Shown piece by piece: positions 43,902 to 55,793 of a stretch of DNA of 64,000 nt. The stretch's first letter is position 1. Every line of letters begins with the position of its first letter. Both the position numbers and the translations under genes were made by a program. The notes under the pieces were generated by a model that saw nothing but the letters and a program-made list of their open reading frames with translations, had not been told where the DNA came from and did not search any database. This stretch comes from Fasciola hepatica (lineage: Eukaryota; Platyhelminthes; Trematoda; Plagiorchiida; Fasciolidae): positions 2,742,501-2,806,500 of the forward strand of contig CANUEZ040000164.1 of NCBI GenBank assembly GCA_948099385.1, written 5' to 3'.

Positions 43902-46900
43902 TTAGTATCCAACGCTTTCCTCATAAGCTCTGTCAAGAGACATATAAGGATTCGTAAGAGAGATCAGTTTTTGGATGTCCAGAGCTACGTGTAGTCTAGA
44001 CTTAAACATAATTAGGGAATCTACGGAGCGGATATCAGCTGGGAGTTTATTCCACAGAGTTGCATATTTCAGGAGGAAGAAGTTTTGCCTTAAGGATTTC
44101 CGAGAAGTAGGAATGGTTATACGGTGTTCCCTATTACGCAGCTGATGTGTCGAGTTTATACTGAACTGAACTTGGCTGAAGGATACAGCTTGTTTGTGGA
44201 GCAAAGTAAACAAAAAGGCGAGGTTGAGTTTTATTCTCCCAAGCCATATGGGATCAAGCCGCAGGAGTGTACACCGCTGTCTGTAGGCCAGGGTCATAGA
44301 AGGCCCAAACAGTTTTTGGTAAATCGACGCTGCACATTCTCAATGTCAATAATGTCACGTTTATGCATATTTGAGAACACAAGTGTACAGTACTCTAGGG
44401 TTGAGCGAATATGAATTTTGTATATCTCTAACTTACTGTTTGTGAGAAGAAAATTTCTCTGCAACAGGCCAAGGGACTTATTTGCCCGTGCAGTTATGTA
44501 AGAAGTGTGTTAAAAGAAATTGAAGGTGTAAGAATATTGCAGTCCAAGGTCTCTAATTGTTGGGGAATATGGGAGTGAGACACCGCCAATCTTAAGCGTA
44601 TCATAAGGGATATTTCAGTTTAGCGAGAGATAACTGCTTTTGTTCACTGAAAATTCCATTTTCTAGCGATCAAACCAAGAGGATAAGGACTGTACATCGA
44701 CAGTGATGTTATTCAGTGCTACAGGTAGGTTTCCTCGTTCGAATTCGTAGACTATCTTCATATCGTCGGCAAACAAGAAAATTTCGCCAAAGGTGATGAC
44801 ATTGCAAATATCATTTATATACGGTAAGAACAGCAGTGGTCCTAGAACACTACCTTGGATAACCCCGCTGTTTACTGGGTGGGGGTCTGACTTCTGACTG
44901 TTGACGCAGGTAACTTGGTGACGGTCTTGTAGATAGGATTTAAACCAACGGAGTAGAGGGTTTTCAATCCCGTGTCCCCTAATCTTGTTGAGTAACTGCA
45001 GATGTGGCACTCTGTCGAAGGCTTTTGTCACATCAAGATAGATGATGACGAGTGCTCTGTCTTTGTCGGCAGCTGCTGTGACCAAATTCAGAAAGTCAAA
45101 TTTGCAGGTTGAACACGACCGTGATTTGATAAATCCTTGCTGTCTTGGGCTGATGAGCTTATGTGCAGAAAGGTAGTCGATCAGGTAGTGTTTTACGACT
45201 TTTTCTAGCAGCCTCGAGATCATTTGCATATGATTAATCGGGCGGTAATTTGCAATGTCATGCACTGCGCCCTTCTTGTGCCTGGGGATAATAATGGATT
45301 TCTTCCATTGGCTGGGGAAGGTCCCGGTTTGCAGAGGTAACTTGTATAGGTTTAGTAGTAGTAGGGGAATGTCCGGGCCGCCTAAAGCGAATATCGCTGA
45401 TGGTAGGCCGTCAGGACCGGAGTAGTAGGTCGGTTTGAAGGCGTGAATGTATCTGTTTATATCCGTAGTGGTAACCGTGATGGAATTGAGTGAGGGGTTT
45501 GTGACAGACGGGGTGACAAACTGGGTACACGATGGACTGAGAGACACGGTGGTTTTGAAGAAAGTAGTAAACGTGTCAGCTATCTTTCGAGGTGAGGTTA
45601 TAAGGTTATCCAAATGGATGATCTGTTTTATGCATCGAGTTGATTGTGGGGCACGAGCCCTGTGTAGCCGAACTAGCTCTTGAGCTTTGTTTGGGTGGCG
45701 TAACGCTTTGGTTTGTTGCTTTAGTTGTACGTCACGGGCCTTACGGCGGATTTCATGATAGAGGCGTTCCAGTTTGAAGACTGTAGAAAAATCTCTATTT
45801 CGTTGGTACTGCCGTCGACTCTCGTCGTGTTTCTGCTTGAGCCTGGCTATATGGTAACTTGCAGGTCTGGATGGATTGTAGGGGCGTGATATGTTTTCGA
45901 TGCATGAGTGTAAACTTGAGTAGAGGAGGTCAGCGGCTTACTGGTGATTTGCTGTTAGGAAGAACTCGTTCCAGTTCCTGGAGCTAATTTGAGAGGGGAT
46001 ATGGTCTCATTTAAAGTGACGAAAGGAGGGACCTTTACATGGTAGGCTAACAATACGCGGCTTGACTTGAAATCTGCAGCTAACGATTTTATGGTCGCTG
46101 CCTGTGTAGTCGTTCAGTACGGAGGCAGAGACGTTCGTGAGACCCAGGGTAAATACCAGATCAAGGATGTTATTCTTTCTGGTAGGTTGTTTTACATGTT
46201 GGGCCCACTGGCCCAGGCGAATGCATGAGGCAAATTGCAAATACTTGTAGGGGGCAGAAAAGGAGGACCAGTTTACGCCCGCGGCATTGAAGTCGCCTGC
46301 TATGAATTTGCCTCCAAATGGCAGGTCAGCGATGTAATTAGATGCATCAACGATGGGATTAAATGTGGAAGTGTCGTTTCTGGGGGGTCAATATATACAA
46401 CCTACAACTACGTTCACCTGGGATAAGGAAATTGTAAACCAAATAGAATCTTCAACATTTGCCAGCACGGTATTTCCCAGTAGGGTGGCAGATAGGCTGC
46501 TCTTGACATACCCCATGCAACCTCCACCGCGGCGGTAGATTCGTTGAGTCATGAAGGTTTGATAACCGATCAGTGATATTTGGTCAGAAGGTATGTTCTC
46601 GTGAGCCAAGTCTCAGTAATCAGGATTATGTCGAAGTTGTGGACGACAGCCAGTCTTTTTATAGCGGAAAGCTTGTTCAAGATGGAACGGGAGTTGAATA
46701 GGGCTATGGTCAGCATTTCTGTAGGAGGCTTCGAGTCGTCAGTGGATTTGGTAGCCAGGGTGTGCGTGGCAGGGCGGTCATCAGTGGGCGGGTCACCCGT
46801 GCAGTAAGACTGGATGTGAGTTGCTACTTCCTTTTGGACTGCTCTATCCTTAACGCCGCACACTGTACATTGGGCCGAACACTCATGATGTTCAGTAGAG

Positions 46901-46908
46901 ATTAACAC
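43902..46908 (-). pseudogene. CR1-like element ORF2: zinc-finger-like N-terminus, endonuclease, RT
   Basis: Best preserved CR1-like ORF2 here. The frame 46570-46908 begins with CTVCGVKDRAVQKEVATHIQ followed by SYC (C-X2-C-X13-H-X4-C), then the endonuclease: ALFNSRSILNKL, DIILITETWL. GGGCMGYVKSSL is in 46388-46609. KFIAGDFNAAGVNWSSF lies at about 46,260-46,310 in a shifted frame, and NNILDLVF and SDHKIVSC in 46007-46240. The RT is open for 316 codons (44663-45613): NYRPINHMQMISRLLEKVVK, GFIKSRSCSTCKFDFLNLV, LDVTKAFDRVP, SGVIQGSVLGPLLFLPYIND, FADDMKI. A stop follows SSWFDR at 44663. The thumb and tail (LWNKLP, FKSRL) continue to 43902. Few breaks suggest a fairly young copy, but it is not intact. 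Confidence 0.88.
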
Positions 46909-48430
46909 TGGATGCTGATGTGTTATTGTAACGCGGGCTAATAGATCTGGAGGGGGGGAATGGTGACTCTAGGTGGGACCTTTTAGCCAAAACAGGTATG
47001 AATCGGGGGAGAGTTAGTAAGGATGCCAAGGGGTCAGCAAGGGGACGGAGAGCACTAGGGAAGGGGCAGTCATGGTTTTGATGGAAGCCTTGTGAGGAGA
47101 AGGACAAAAGGCAGGGTAAGTGGGAGTTTATTGGAACAGGTATGATGTTTTGGATGGAGTTTGTTGAGGCGGCAGGCATCTCACAAGGCTCCATGGAAAG
47201 AGTGTGAGGGGGTGGAGTAGTAGCGAAAGGGCTGCTAATGAAAGAGGCTTTGGTGTGAAGGGTCAGTTGGCATAGCGTTCAGTGGTGTCGGAGTAGAATA
47301 CGGCGATGTTGGGTGGTAAGGGAGCAGAGGATGTTGAAGCTGCGGAGGGTTCAGATGGGGCACACCATGAGGCGGAAAATGGTCGGGAGCGGGCCACATG
47401 TTGTGGTACCGGTTGGCAACGATGCTGGTAACTCGCCCTGCATGGTTCGGGTTTGGAGGCGGTACACTGAGTGGAAAATTTGTGATACGGTACTGCATCT
47501 GTGGACGTGATGACGGCGGGGTCTGGGTTTGTGGGTGTGGGATGTAGCAATGGGGTACGCGGATCCCCGGGGCACCAAATAGATGCGCTGGTGGGCTAGC
47601 GCTAGGGTGAGCGACGAGATTTCGTGTGTATGGCCGAGGTGGCGGTCGTGAATGGGTAGTAGGCCCGGTTAGCTGGAGCACGAGAGGTCCTATGACGACT
47701 GTCGATTAAAAATGGGAGCGTGACAATCTCAGTGCAGACGAGGTTTTGGCCATTAGGAGCAACAGATGACGAGGGTGACGTTGTGACCGAAGCACTGGGA
47801 GACAACGTTGCAGTTGGCTGGTCGGTGCGGGGTGGCGTGTTGGAATCTGGCGGTTTGTTGGCTCGTTTGGCAGACAGACCAGAGCGTGGATGGCTGCTGG
47901 CAGAGAGGGGGTCGTATTGCTCGGCTGTGGGTAGACAGTGGTGGAGACTGGAGTGCAACATGGAGCCTTTTTGTGGGATGTTGAGGTGTTGGAGGTGAAC
48001 GGGACGAGTCTAGTTCCACATATTGCGCTGGTGCACTGGTTAGCGGGAGTGGTAACAAGTTGTTCACGGTGGAAAGGTTCTCAGAGGAGCTTTGTGGAAC
48101 TGGGTCAAAAGGAAACCATGGCGGCAACACTTCGGTTTAATTTGCGACGTGCTACAGGCTGGTCATCATCTATTTGACGAGTTCGTTGAGTCTTCAGTCA
48201 GCTGGGTGGCTAGGTTTTGAAGCCGTTGTTACTGATTGTCCTCCGAAAGGCAAACAATCCTGTCGATCATGTACTAGTTCTTGCCTCAATATTGCAGATG
48301 AACCAGGCCGTGAGTATACTTCAGCCCGATTTTCTTGGGGTTTTTTCGTTGAACCTGCCCGTAAGTGGAATGAGGAAGCAAAATTAAAAACCCAAGAAAG
48401 CCTTGAACGAGGGAAAGCCAGAGAGATATG
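46909..48430 (-). pseudogene. CR1-like element ORF1, proline-rich
   Basis: Overlapping minus-strand frames (46892-47194, 47235-47681, 47602-47961, 47753-48130) form one proline/serine-rich protein broken by frameshifts. They match the copy at 56,206-57,400 piece by piece: LNAMPTDPSHQSLFH against LNAMPTDPTYQNLFH, NMWPAPDHFPPHG against NMWPAPDTFLPRG, LTSAPAQYVELDSSRSPP against LTSAPVQNVDLDFSRSTP. So the two are copies of one family. The N-terminus upstream of 48,130 has stops and is not delimited. A nucleic-acid chaperone role is family knowledge only. Confidence 0.75.
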
Positions 48431-50640
48431 ACTTACGCGGTCGGCTATTGGAATAAGTGACCTTTAAAATGTACAAACTTTTCCTGGTATTCAAATTGGC
48501 TTTACCAAGTGTCGGTGAAAACAACGATAAGTGTGGTGAAAACGAACAAACTTAAGGAGACCTCCTGACCAATCAACTTGGAGGCCGGACCGCACTGTTT
48601 GATGTAGCTCGACCATTTCTGATTGCCGTGTTTGCAGCGTAAAACGTGGCCCTTGTGGCTATGAGTGGCCAAACAAATGAAGCATCATGAACTGGGAGTG
48701 CCTCCCCATATAGACAGCTGTCAGTATGCTAAAACCCAGAAGGGCCAGCAGAAGTGGTCTTTTGTTTGCCATTTTCATCATTGAGAATAACTAGATGATA
48801 CCTCTTGAGCGCCTCGAAAGAACCCTTTTAGGCTTTGTAGGGATGTTTTACCACCTTCGACGCACACGAAGAAGTAGGTGCAAGGGTGCAGACCTGTTGG
48901 AATGTAAACTGATGGAGACCGCGCTTGCGGCGAATGAAATAGCAAATTGCGCATCTGTGCAACCAACTGTTCAACATACTAGGGACAACCGTCGTCGCTC
49001 ACTTGACCTATGGCGAAATATTCCTCTGAAGATCAGTTTTTTAATCCAGATGCTAAATCTTGTAGCTGACGAGTTATTATCAGATTTTTTAGTGGAAAGC
49101 AGGCCTGATGAAGATGATGAAAGTGCCTGAACCCAGTTAGAACTGGCCACAGTGGTGAGGGAAGTTTTGAACTGGCGATGAAAGCGAATGTTACAGGAGC
49201 CCGCTTTCTGTAGTCTAGAAACACTCGAGATGTGGATCACTACTCTCTATCGCGAGTCTCGAAGCAAATCGACTAAAGAAACAAGACAACAATTGGGCGT
49301 TACTATGATAATCGTTTACATTCCTGTGACACATTTAAATAATCAGTGCGCCGGTTGAAAGCAGTACAAATGTGTCCACTTGACTGTAGTTCTTGTCAGA
49401 CTGATGTGAGGGGAATATACAACGGGTAACCGAAAAGTTCAGTCCAAACCGAAGCGTAGACGTCCGACAACAACTGAAAATAATGTGCTTAACCCAAGCA
49501 AGTCGAAAGTGAAACCAGCCGACTTAGACCGGATAAGAGCGACGAGTGAGTAAGCGAAATGGATGAAAAGCAAAGAAAAGGAAAATCTACCATCTTTGAG
49601 GTCCTTTTGATGTATTATATTTCGCGACCGGGAGGTCTTTGCTACAGCGCATCAGCGGTCGTAACGGCGCTTGATCTGCCACTGGTTGCTGAGTGGTAAT
49701 CCTCGTGTGGGAACTGTGTTTGCCTAAAATGCTCCGTGATTCACCGTTGTAAGTGGCTCAAGTTGTGCGCTGCAATCTGCAGTTGTCAATGCTGGGCTAC
49801 CGTGCAGTGAAACCGAGAGTTTCAAGGAAGCAACTATGGCACCTGTTGTAACAACAACGGGAATGGGAACAGCCTCATGGCAACGGCTGAAAATGCCGGC
49901 AACGATGAAAAAGTACCGGAACTTTCACAAGGTCTGGGAGGACAAACCAATGTGGATGAATACAAGAAAACCATAAAGTCATTTACTGAAAGTGACCTAA
50001 TGGAGCCTCTGTACTTCGACGTATTGGTAATGATGGTGGTTCATTTCGAGAAACCCAAATCATGCTTGGAAACGTGATAAATTGGTACTTGTGACTACAG
50101 AAGTAGGCTGATTGAGACAGACTTGAAACATTTCTGCGCACTAAACTGTGTGGGTGAAACTTTAAACTGATTGTGTTGTGAGAGCAATACGATTGGAAAG
50201 CTCTGCGGCGAACAGGCAAAATAGGATTATAAAAACAGAGGAGGATTGCAATAAGATGGGTGAAATGGATTAGGGTTGTTTGATCAGCGAAAGTAGTGGG
50301 ATAGTTTGGTCTTCGGGAATTCTCAACTGACTGGTACAGTTACGTTTCAAGTAGACAAGTCGCGAGAGACTGCAACAGCAAAAATGGAAATGGGTGGCTA
50401 AGTTCAGGGTAAAAAGTGCGGGGAACCTATCTCAAAATAGGCGGATTGATATGTGTCACCATTTAAGGGGGCCTTATTAGTGAGCAGACCAAAAATGACT
50501 GGACAATTAGGCAACCAGCAATGTTTCGTGAACCAGTCTTAAATAAGGTAGGGAAATTTGTCAAGGCTCTTTACATGAGAGATGCTGGAGGTTTCTAGGT
50601 AGATCGATCTTTGCCTCCGTTCACATAGCAGAAAAATTCT
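48431..50640. other. No identifiable gene
   Basis: Contains a 111-codon frame (48795-49130) and a 66-codon frame (49877-50077, starting MATAENAGNDEKVPELSQGL), neither with a family I recognise. Without splice or homology evidence I do not call them genes. Confidence 0.35.
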
Positions 50641-50890
50641 TGAATTGGATTTTTGAATTGAATTGTATATTTCTTGATCGTGGTCAATACACATGCACAA
50701 GGCAAGATCAGAGAATACAGCAGTACAGTCAATGTGAGGTAGTTATAATCTACAAATTTATGAACCACAGAGCAACCGAAATACACCAGTAAAGTCATGT
50801 AGTGTTTGAGCGAACTAAAGTAGTAATGGTTGAAGCGGGAATTGCAAATCGGTTTCGAATTCGGTGAGGGCGGTGTGGATAGCTGGACAA
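50641..50890 (-). mobile_element. SINE-like family 2, long copy
   Basis: Minus strand: B-box-like GAATTCGAAACC (about 50,849-50,860), then about 160 bp, then tgatcttgccttgtgcatgt and TTGACCACGATCAA (50,674-50,687), ending aagaaatatac with a tail of aattcaattcaaa-type repeats. The tail aligns with family 1 (gtatatttct plus a hairpin plus a CATG-rich block) but its sequence is distinct, so I treat it as a second subfamily. The 5' end is uncertain. Confidence 0.5.
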
Positions 50891-52330
50891 ACGTGGAGTT
50901 GCTGGTATAAGCGATAATTGGACGGTCGCTAACGAGTAACCGCGCGGGAAAGATGCCAAATAATAGGACTAAAAGTAAAGTACGCATGGGGCTATCAACG
51001 TGCGGTCAGAGATGCCAGCAAAATATAGAACACTGATCCAGCAATAAGTAACCAGTTTTGGTGGAAGCATGTGAAATAAATGCAAGTGAGTCAAAGGTGC
51101 TAATAAAAACGGATCTTTTGTACAGGTGACTTCAGTGTCATGTGGAAATTCACATTAAGGCGTAAAGCTTCACGAGGATTTCAGTGAACTTTTGTAGAGC
51201 ATGAACGGTGTATGGAAGCGTAACGGATTTTCAAAGAAAAACCGTCAAAGAGACTGAATAGTGGAGACAAACGCTACTGGTGCGGCTAGGCAGAAGTTGA
51301 GAGTGTAAAGATAAAAAAATTTGTATGTGATAAAAAATTATTAGCCATATTCTGGTTGGCTGCGGATGCCAGGTATTCTGTTTCATGAAGACCTTGGTTG
51401 TAGGTGATGGCAGGTAGACTGTTGAGGGTAGCAGGCAAAACGGGGCTGGTCCAACGAAGTGGACAGCCTCGAGGGCTGGGCTTCGTACTGCAACGCCGAA
51501 AGAAGTAAACCATTGGAATTGATTATTGGGGACAGACGTGGAGCGGATGTGGGTTGATGGTTGGTGTCAGGAATCACCTCTGCGGTCCGGTGAGACTTTC
51601 ATGAGGGCTTGTTACTCCGTGTACTTTGCCCCATATAACGTCATCAGTCGAGAGTATAGGTTTAAACGATTGAGCAAATCGTCTAGTCCTTATGATTATC
51701 CGGGATTAACGTTCAGTTGGCCAATGGCTACTTAAGTAACCAAGGCGATCTGAAAGAGATCAGAAGTGCGGCAGTCTGGAGAGTGTTTCAGCCGTGGGTT
51801 TTGACTATCGTTTTAATGGAAACCAGAAAATGAATATTTTATCTGAACAATTAATTATTGTCCGGCTAGTGGGCTGGTCTATTAGGGATCCTCGGACGGA
51901 GAATGGTAGCTTTCTAGGGCAGTTGGGTGATATTAGAGATTCAGGGAGATATCAGGTAGGTGGTGGATGAAGAGAGGGTGTCATTTGGGAACCGGGAATA
52001 AAACAGTGGTAGAAGATATGATCTGGAAGAAGAGTGGGAAAATAGGAAGATAGCAGTCTGGTCGGTTCAGCAGCTGTGGTCGAGGACGGCAAATAGTGAA
52101 AAAAACGCTGGGTGTTAAGGTGAGGGTTTTTCATGTGAGAGCTAGCGTCATGGTATTCTGTGGTGTCATGATAAGTAAGAGGTATACGGATTCCGGTTGG
52201 AGTGAAGTCTTAACTTACCATGAGCATACGCGCAGAGAAGTGAGGCCTAGTTACTAAGGAATGGTAGTCTGTGTAGCAAGACTCCAGTATACGAGAAAAG
52301 CAGGATGATACCGTTGTGTTCTACCCTGAG
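50891..52330. other. No identifiable gene
   Basis: Only short open frames. The right side may be the 3' flank of the CR1-like element whose ORF2 ends at 52,836. Confidence 0.35.
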
Positions 52331-52735
52331 ACAGGAATTAAGTGAAGGGGAGCACCTATCACTAAAGGGCGGAACGGTTTTTTTATTATAAATATATCTA
52401 GCGGTATACGTGGGTGCGATCATCAGACGGCTCATGGGAGAGCGGTTGGACGCAAAAGGCTGTGGCACATTGGGGTCTAATACTAATTAAGTGAAGGCGA
52501 GCACCTATCACTAAGGGATGAAAAGGTTTTTTCAACTATACGTATGCAAGTTATGGTGTAAAAAGGCACTATCTAATGAGGAGAGAGGGGAAAGGTGAGT
52601 AGAGCACACCCAAGGTATATATATATAAATGCATATATATATATATTCATCTGTAAACGTGGGAGTGATCATCAGACTGGTCATGAGAAGGCTGTTGGAC
52701 GCAAAAGACTGTGGCACATTGTGGTTTAATAATCA
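52331..52735. repeat. Two-copy tandem repeat downstream of a CR1-like ORF2
   Basis: Copy 1 (about 52,331-52,487) and copy 2 (about 52,489-52,735) both start ttaagtgaaggNgagcacct and end with gttggacgcaaaagNctgtg and gcacattg. Copy 2 has about 80 extra bases including TA runs (52,616-52,625, 52,635-52,646). They lie just past the ORF2 stop on the minus strand, so they may be the element's 3' untranslated region, where this kind of repeat would fit. Confidence 0.8.
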
Positions 52736-52835
52736 AGGCAATCTTCATAGGCTTGGCCCATGTTAATGTTATCACGGGTCAAGCTAATTACAGAAGATGG
52801 GTCTAGGATTCTGCATAGTGCCCCTTCAAATTGTA

Positions 52836-55793
52836 TTAGAGTGCGGCTCCATTGCAGTGAGCCAGGAAGCTTATTCCAGAGGCTGGAGTAGATAACCGGG
52901 AAATATCTAGATCTGGTTGAGGGTCTAGATTGGGGGGTTGTAATGGTGAATTACCCACGACTGAGGGAGTAGGGAGTCTCACCAGAGAAACCGAGTGTGT
53001 TATCAGATGAGTAGACCTTTGAGTGCAGGATTTTGAAGAGAAATGAAAGATTGAGCTTGATACAAAGTAACCATAGTGGTTCAAGCTGGAGTGGTTCGCA
53101 CCTGGCTCTGTGGTTAAGGTCGGGAGAGGTGGCAAGTAATTTTTTGGTGAAGGAGCGCTGCACTTTTTCTATGTTGACCCGGTCGGCCTTTCCCATCAAG
53201 GTGAAGACCAGGGGGCAGTATTCCAGCAGCGACCTGGCGTGTGTCTTGAATATCAGGAGCTTACTCTCCTGAGTACGGTATGTCCTGAGGACAAGTGCAA
53301 CCATCCTTCCTGACCTGCCAATAGGGGTCAAAGCTTGTTCATGAAAGTTGAAGTAACATGAATAATGCGGGCCCAGATCTCTTACCACATTAGTAGTGGG
53401 AATCGGCAGAACATTTATTGTGAGAGAGCTAGGTGGAACGTGGCATATGTAAGACAGAAGAGAGCTCTCAGCTGCCGAAAACTTCATCAGCCATCCAGTG
53501 CACCATTCGTCAAGGGACTTTGAGTCTGACAGAATATCACTGACAGCTGAGTGCAGGGCGAGCCTGAAAAGCACAAGCTAGTTTTACGTCGTCAGCAAAG
53601 AGGAACGTCATGCCATGACACACTACTTGGGAGACGTCATTTACGTACGTAAGAAATAATAATAATAATAATAATGGTATATTTCTCGACCATGGTCGAG
53701 ACGCATGCGCAAGCGCATGATCATGGAAGAAAGGACCTGGAACGTGACCCTGTTCGACCCCGCTAGTAATTCGTTTGGGCCTAGAGGATGTTCCATTGGG
53801 GATGACGGTTTGAGAACTTCTAGAGAAGTAAGATGATGTCCAAGACAGAAGGGGTCAGCGACTCCGTAGGACTTAATTTTTGGCAGTAAGTGAGAGTGAG
53901 ATACTCGGTCAAACGCTTTGGTCATGTCGAGAGAGATGACGATGATTGACTTGTTGTCTGCTTTAGAAGTGATTAAATTGGGGAAGTCCATCTGACACGT
54001 GAGGCATGAACGGGACTTTAGGAACCCATGCTGAGCTGAGTTGATAAGGCTTCGAGAAGTCAGGAAATTTGCAAGCTCGTCCTTTACTATCCTCTCCATG
54101 AGCCCGGAAACAATCGAGTTGTGGTTTATAAGGCGATAGCTCCCCGGATCACGCAAGCCCGATTTTTGTGTTGTGGAACTATACAGGATGCTTTCCATTG
54201 AGCTGGGCAGATTCCAAACGACATAGATAGTGTAAAGATTTTCAGCGATAGGAGCACTAGGTCAGGTTCCCTTAGTCGAAGTAGGACGAGTGGAAGGTCA
54301 TCAGGCTCTGGATGACAGGATGGTTTAGTGTTGACTGGGAATTTCCTGATGTTGGCCGTGGTAACTGTTATGGTTGATTTTGCGTCCTGTGTGAGCATGG
54401 GATAGCAGAATGGTGAAGGGTTATTGTCCGTAATAAGAGCTGAAGCGAAATAGCAGTTGAAAGCTTCGACCATATCTTCTGGCGAAACAAGGTGGGTGCC
54501 ATTTTTGGTAAGGAATGGGATGTTGTTTTCATTGCTGCGCGAGTTGCGAGATTTTAGCAATCTTGAAGGAAGCTTCACATTATGAGGCTGTTTCAGTGCA
54601 GTCAATTCTTGTTTTTGAGTTTATTCTCGGTTGCTGCATAGAGGTCACGGCAGGGTCGGCTTATTCTGAGTGTCAGAGATAAGTTTCGATTTCTGAGGAA
54701 TGAGTTCTGGAGCTTACAAATCTTTTGTCGAAGTCTGTCAATTTTGGTAGCCTTGGCTCTAATATGTCTAACGGTTGAGGTAAGGCAATTTATGGAGGAA
54801 AGCAACTTGACATAGAACACATCAGCTGCTTTTTGCGGATCGGATGTGAGGAAGAAGTCAGACCAGTCAATGCCCCGGAGGGAGGTAGGCAACTGGTTCC
54901 AGTTAGTCAGTCTGTAGGTGTCTCGGTTTTTGATTTCGACAACATCAAGTAGGCTAGATTTTTGTGTAACAGTGAAGTGACATATGACCATTTTGTGGTC
55001 ACAGCCGGGGAGGTTTTGTGTGACGGAGACCATCACGTCACGGAGGCCATGAGTGAACACCAAATCGAGGATATTGTTATGCCTTGTTGGAGTGGAGACA
55101 TGCTGTGTCCATCCCGCGGTGTAGGTGTCCAGAAAAAAATCGGATAAATGGGAAGAGGCAGTCATTGCATTTCAACAAACACCCGGAGTGTTAAAGTCTC
55201 TTGCTATGATCTTCGGACCTAAGGATAGAGTAGAAATGTACTCGAAAGCCCTAACGATATGCGGGAAATCAGAGTAGCTAGAGGTAAGTGCTCGGTAGAT
55301 GCACCCAATACGCAACACGTTTCCAGGAATTAGGACGGAGAGCCAGAGAGAGTCGGGAATACAGTCAAGCACCGGGTGGTTGAGGAGGATGGTAGTAAAT
55401 TTATGTTTAATGTACGCAAGACAACCACCGCCTCGGCGGTTTACTCTGCCTACCCGAAAGGAGTTATAGCCCACCAACGAGACAACTTCAGCTGGGATGA
55501 GACCGGCTAACCATGTTTCTGTAACCAGAACGATGTCATAGCTAGAAGCAAGTGCATGTTTCCTGAAGGGGTTAATTTTGTTCAACGGCGAACGGGAATT
55601 CAGCAGTAGAAGGGACTTTCTGCCCGTATCTTTGGTGTTACTAGGAGCTAGGGCTTCACGTGAGGGTAGCGGAAGACTATTGGGGCCAGGTAAGCTTCCG
55701 GCAGCCGGATTGTCAGCCAAGAGGGTGTCACCAGGGGGAGTAGTAACTGGGCTGGGGAGATTAGCAGGTAGGTTTCATGGTAGTAGTTTGTAG
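52836..55793 (-). pseudogene. CR1-like element ORF2, second long copy, interrupted by a SINE tail
   Basis: Endonuclease in 55172-55720: LLLLNSRSPLNKI, YDIVLVTETWLAG, NRRGGGCLAYIKHK, and IIARDFNTPGV, in which the usual G of GDFN is changed. 54602-55165 continues it: HNNILDLVFTHGL, GCDHKMVICHF. 54126-54605 starts the RT with a frameshift near 54,130-54,200. 53641-54198 has SCLTCQMDFPNLITS and LDMTKAFDRVSHSHLL. The frame is broken at the GPLLFL-equivalent by a 70-bp insertion and a small deletion. FADDVKLAC follows in a new frame at about 53,575-53,605; the thumb LLEYCPLVF and FTKKLLATS lie in 52951-53574, and the tail ISFLAHCNG ends near 52,836. Not functional. Confidence 0.88.
53651..53732 (-). 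mobile_element. SINE-like family 1, 70-bp 3'-end insertion with 6-bp target duplication
   Basis: The insertion (53,657-53,726) consists of the (ATT)n tail, tatatttct, the perfect 16-bp palindrome CTCGACCATGGTCGAG (53,685-53,700) and a block ending catgatcatgg. It is flanked on both sides by aagaaa (53,651-53,656 and 53,727-53,732). It falls inside the CR1-like RT, between the GP-F and LTYVNDV parts, so the empty site is clear. A 5'-truncated copy with an A/T tail and target duplication is the expected signature of target-primed reverse transcription. Confidence 0.75.
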
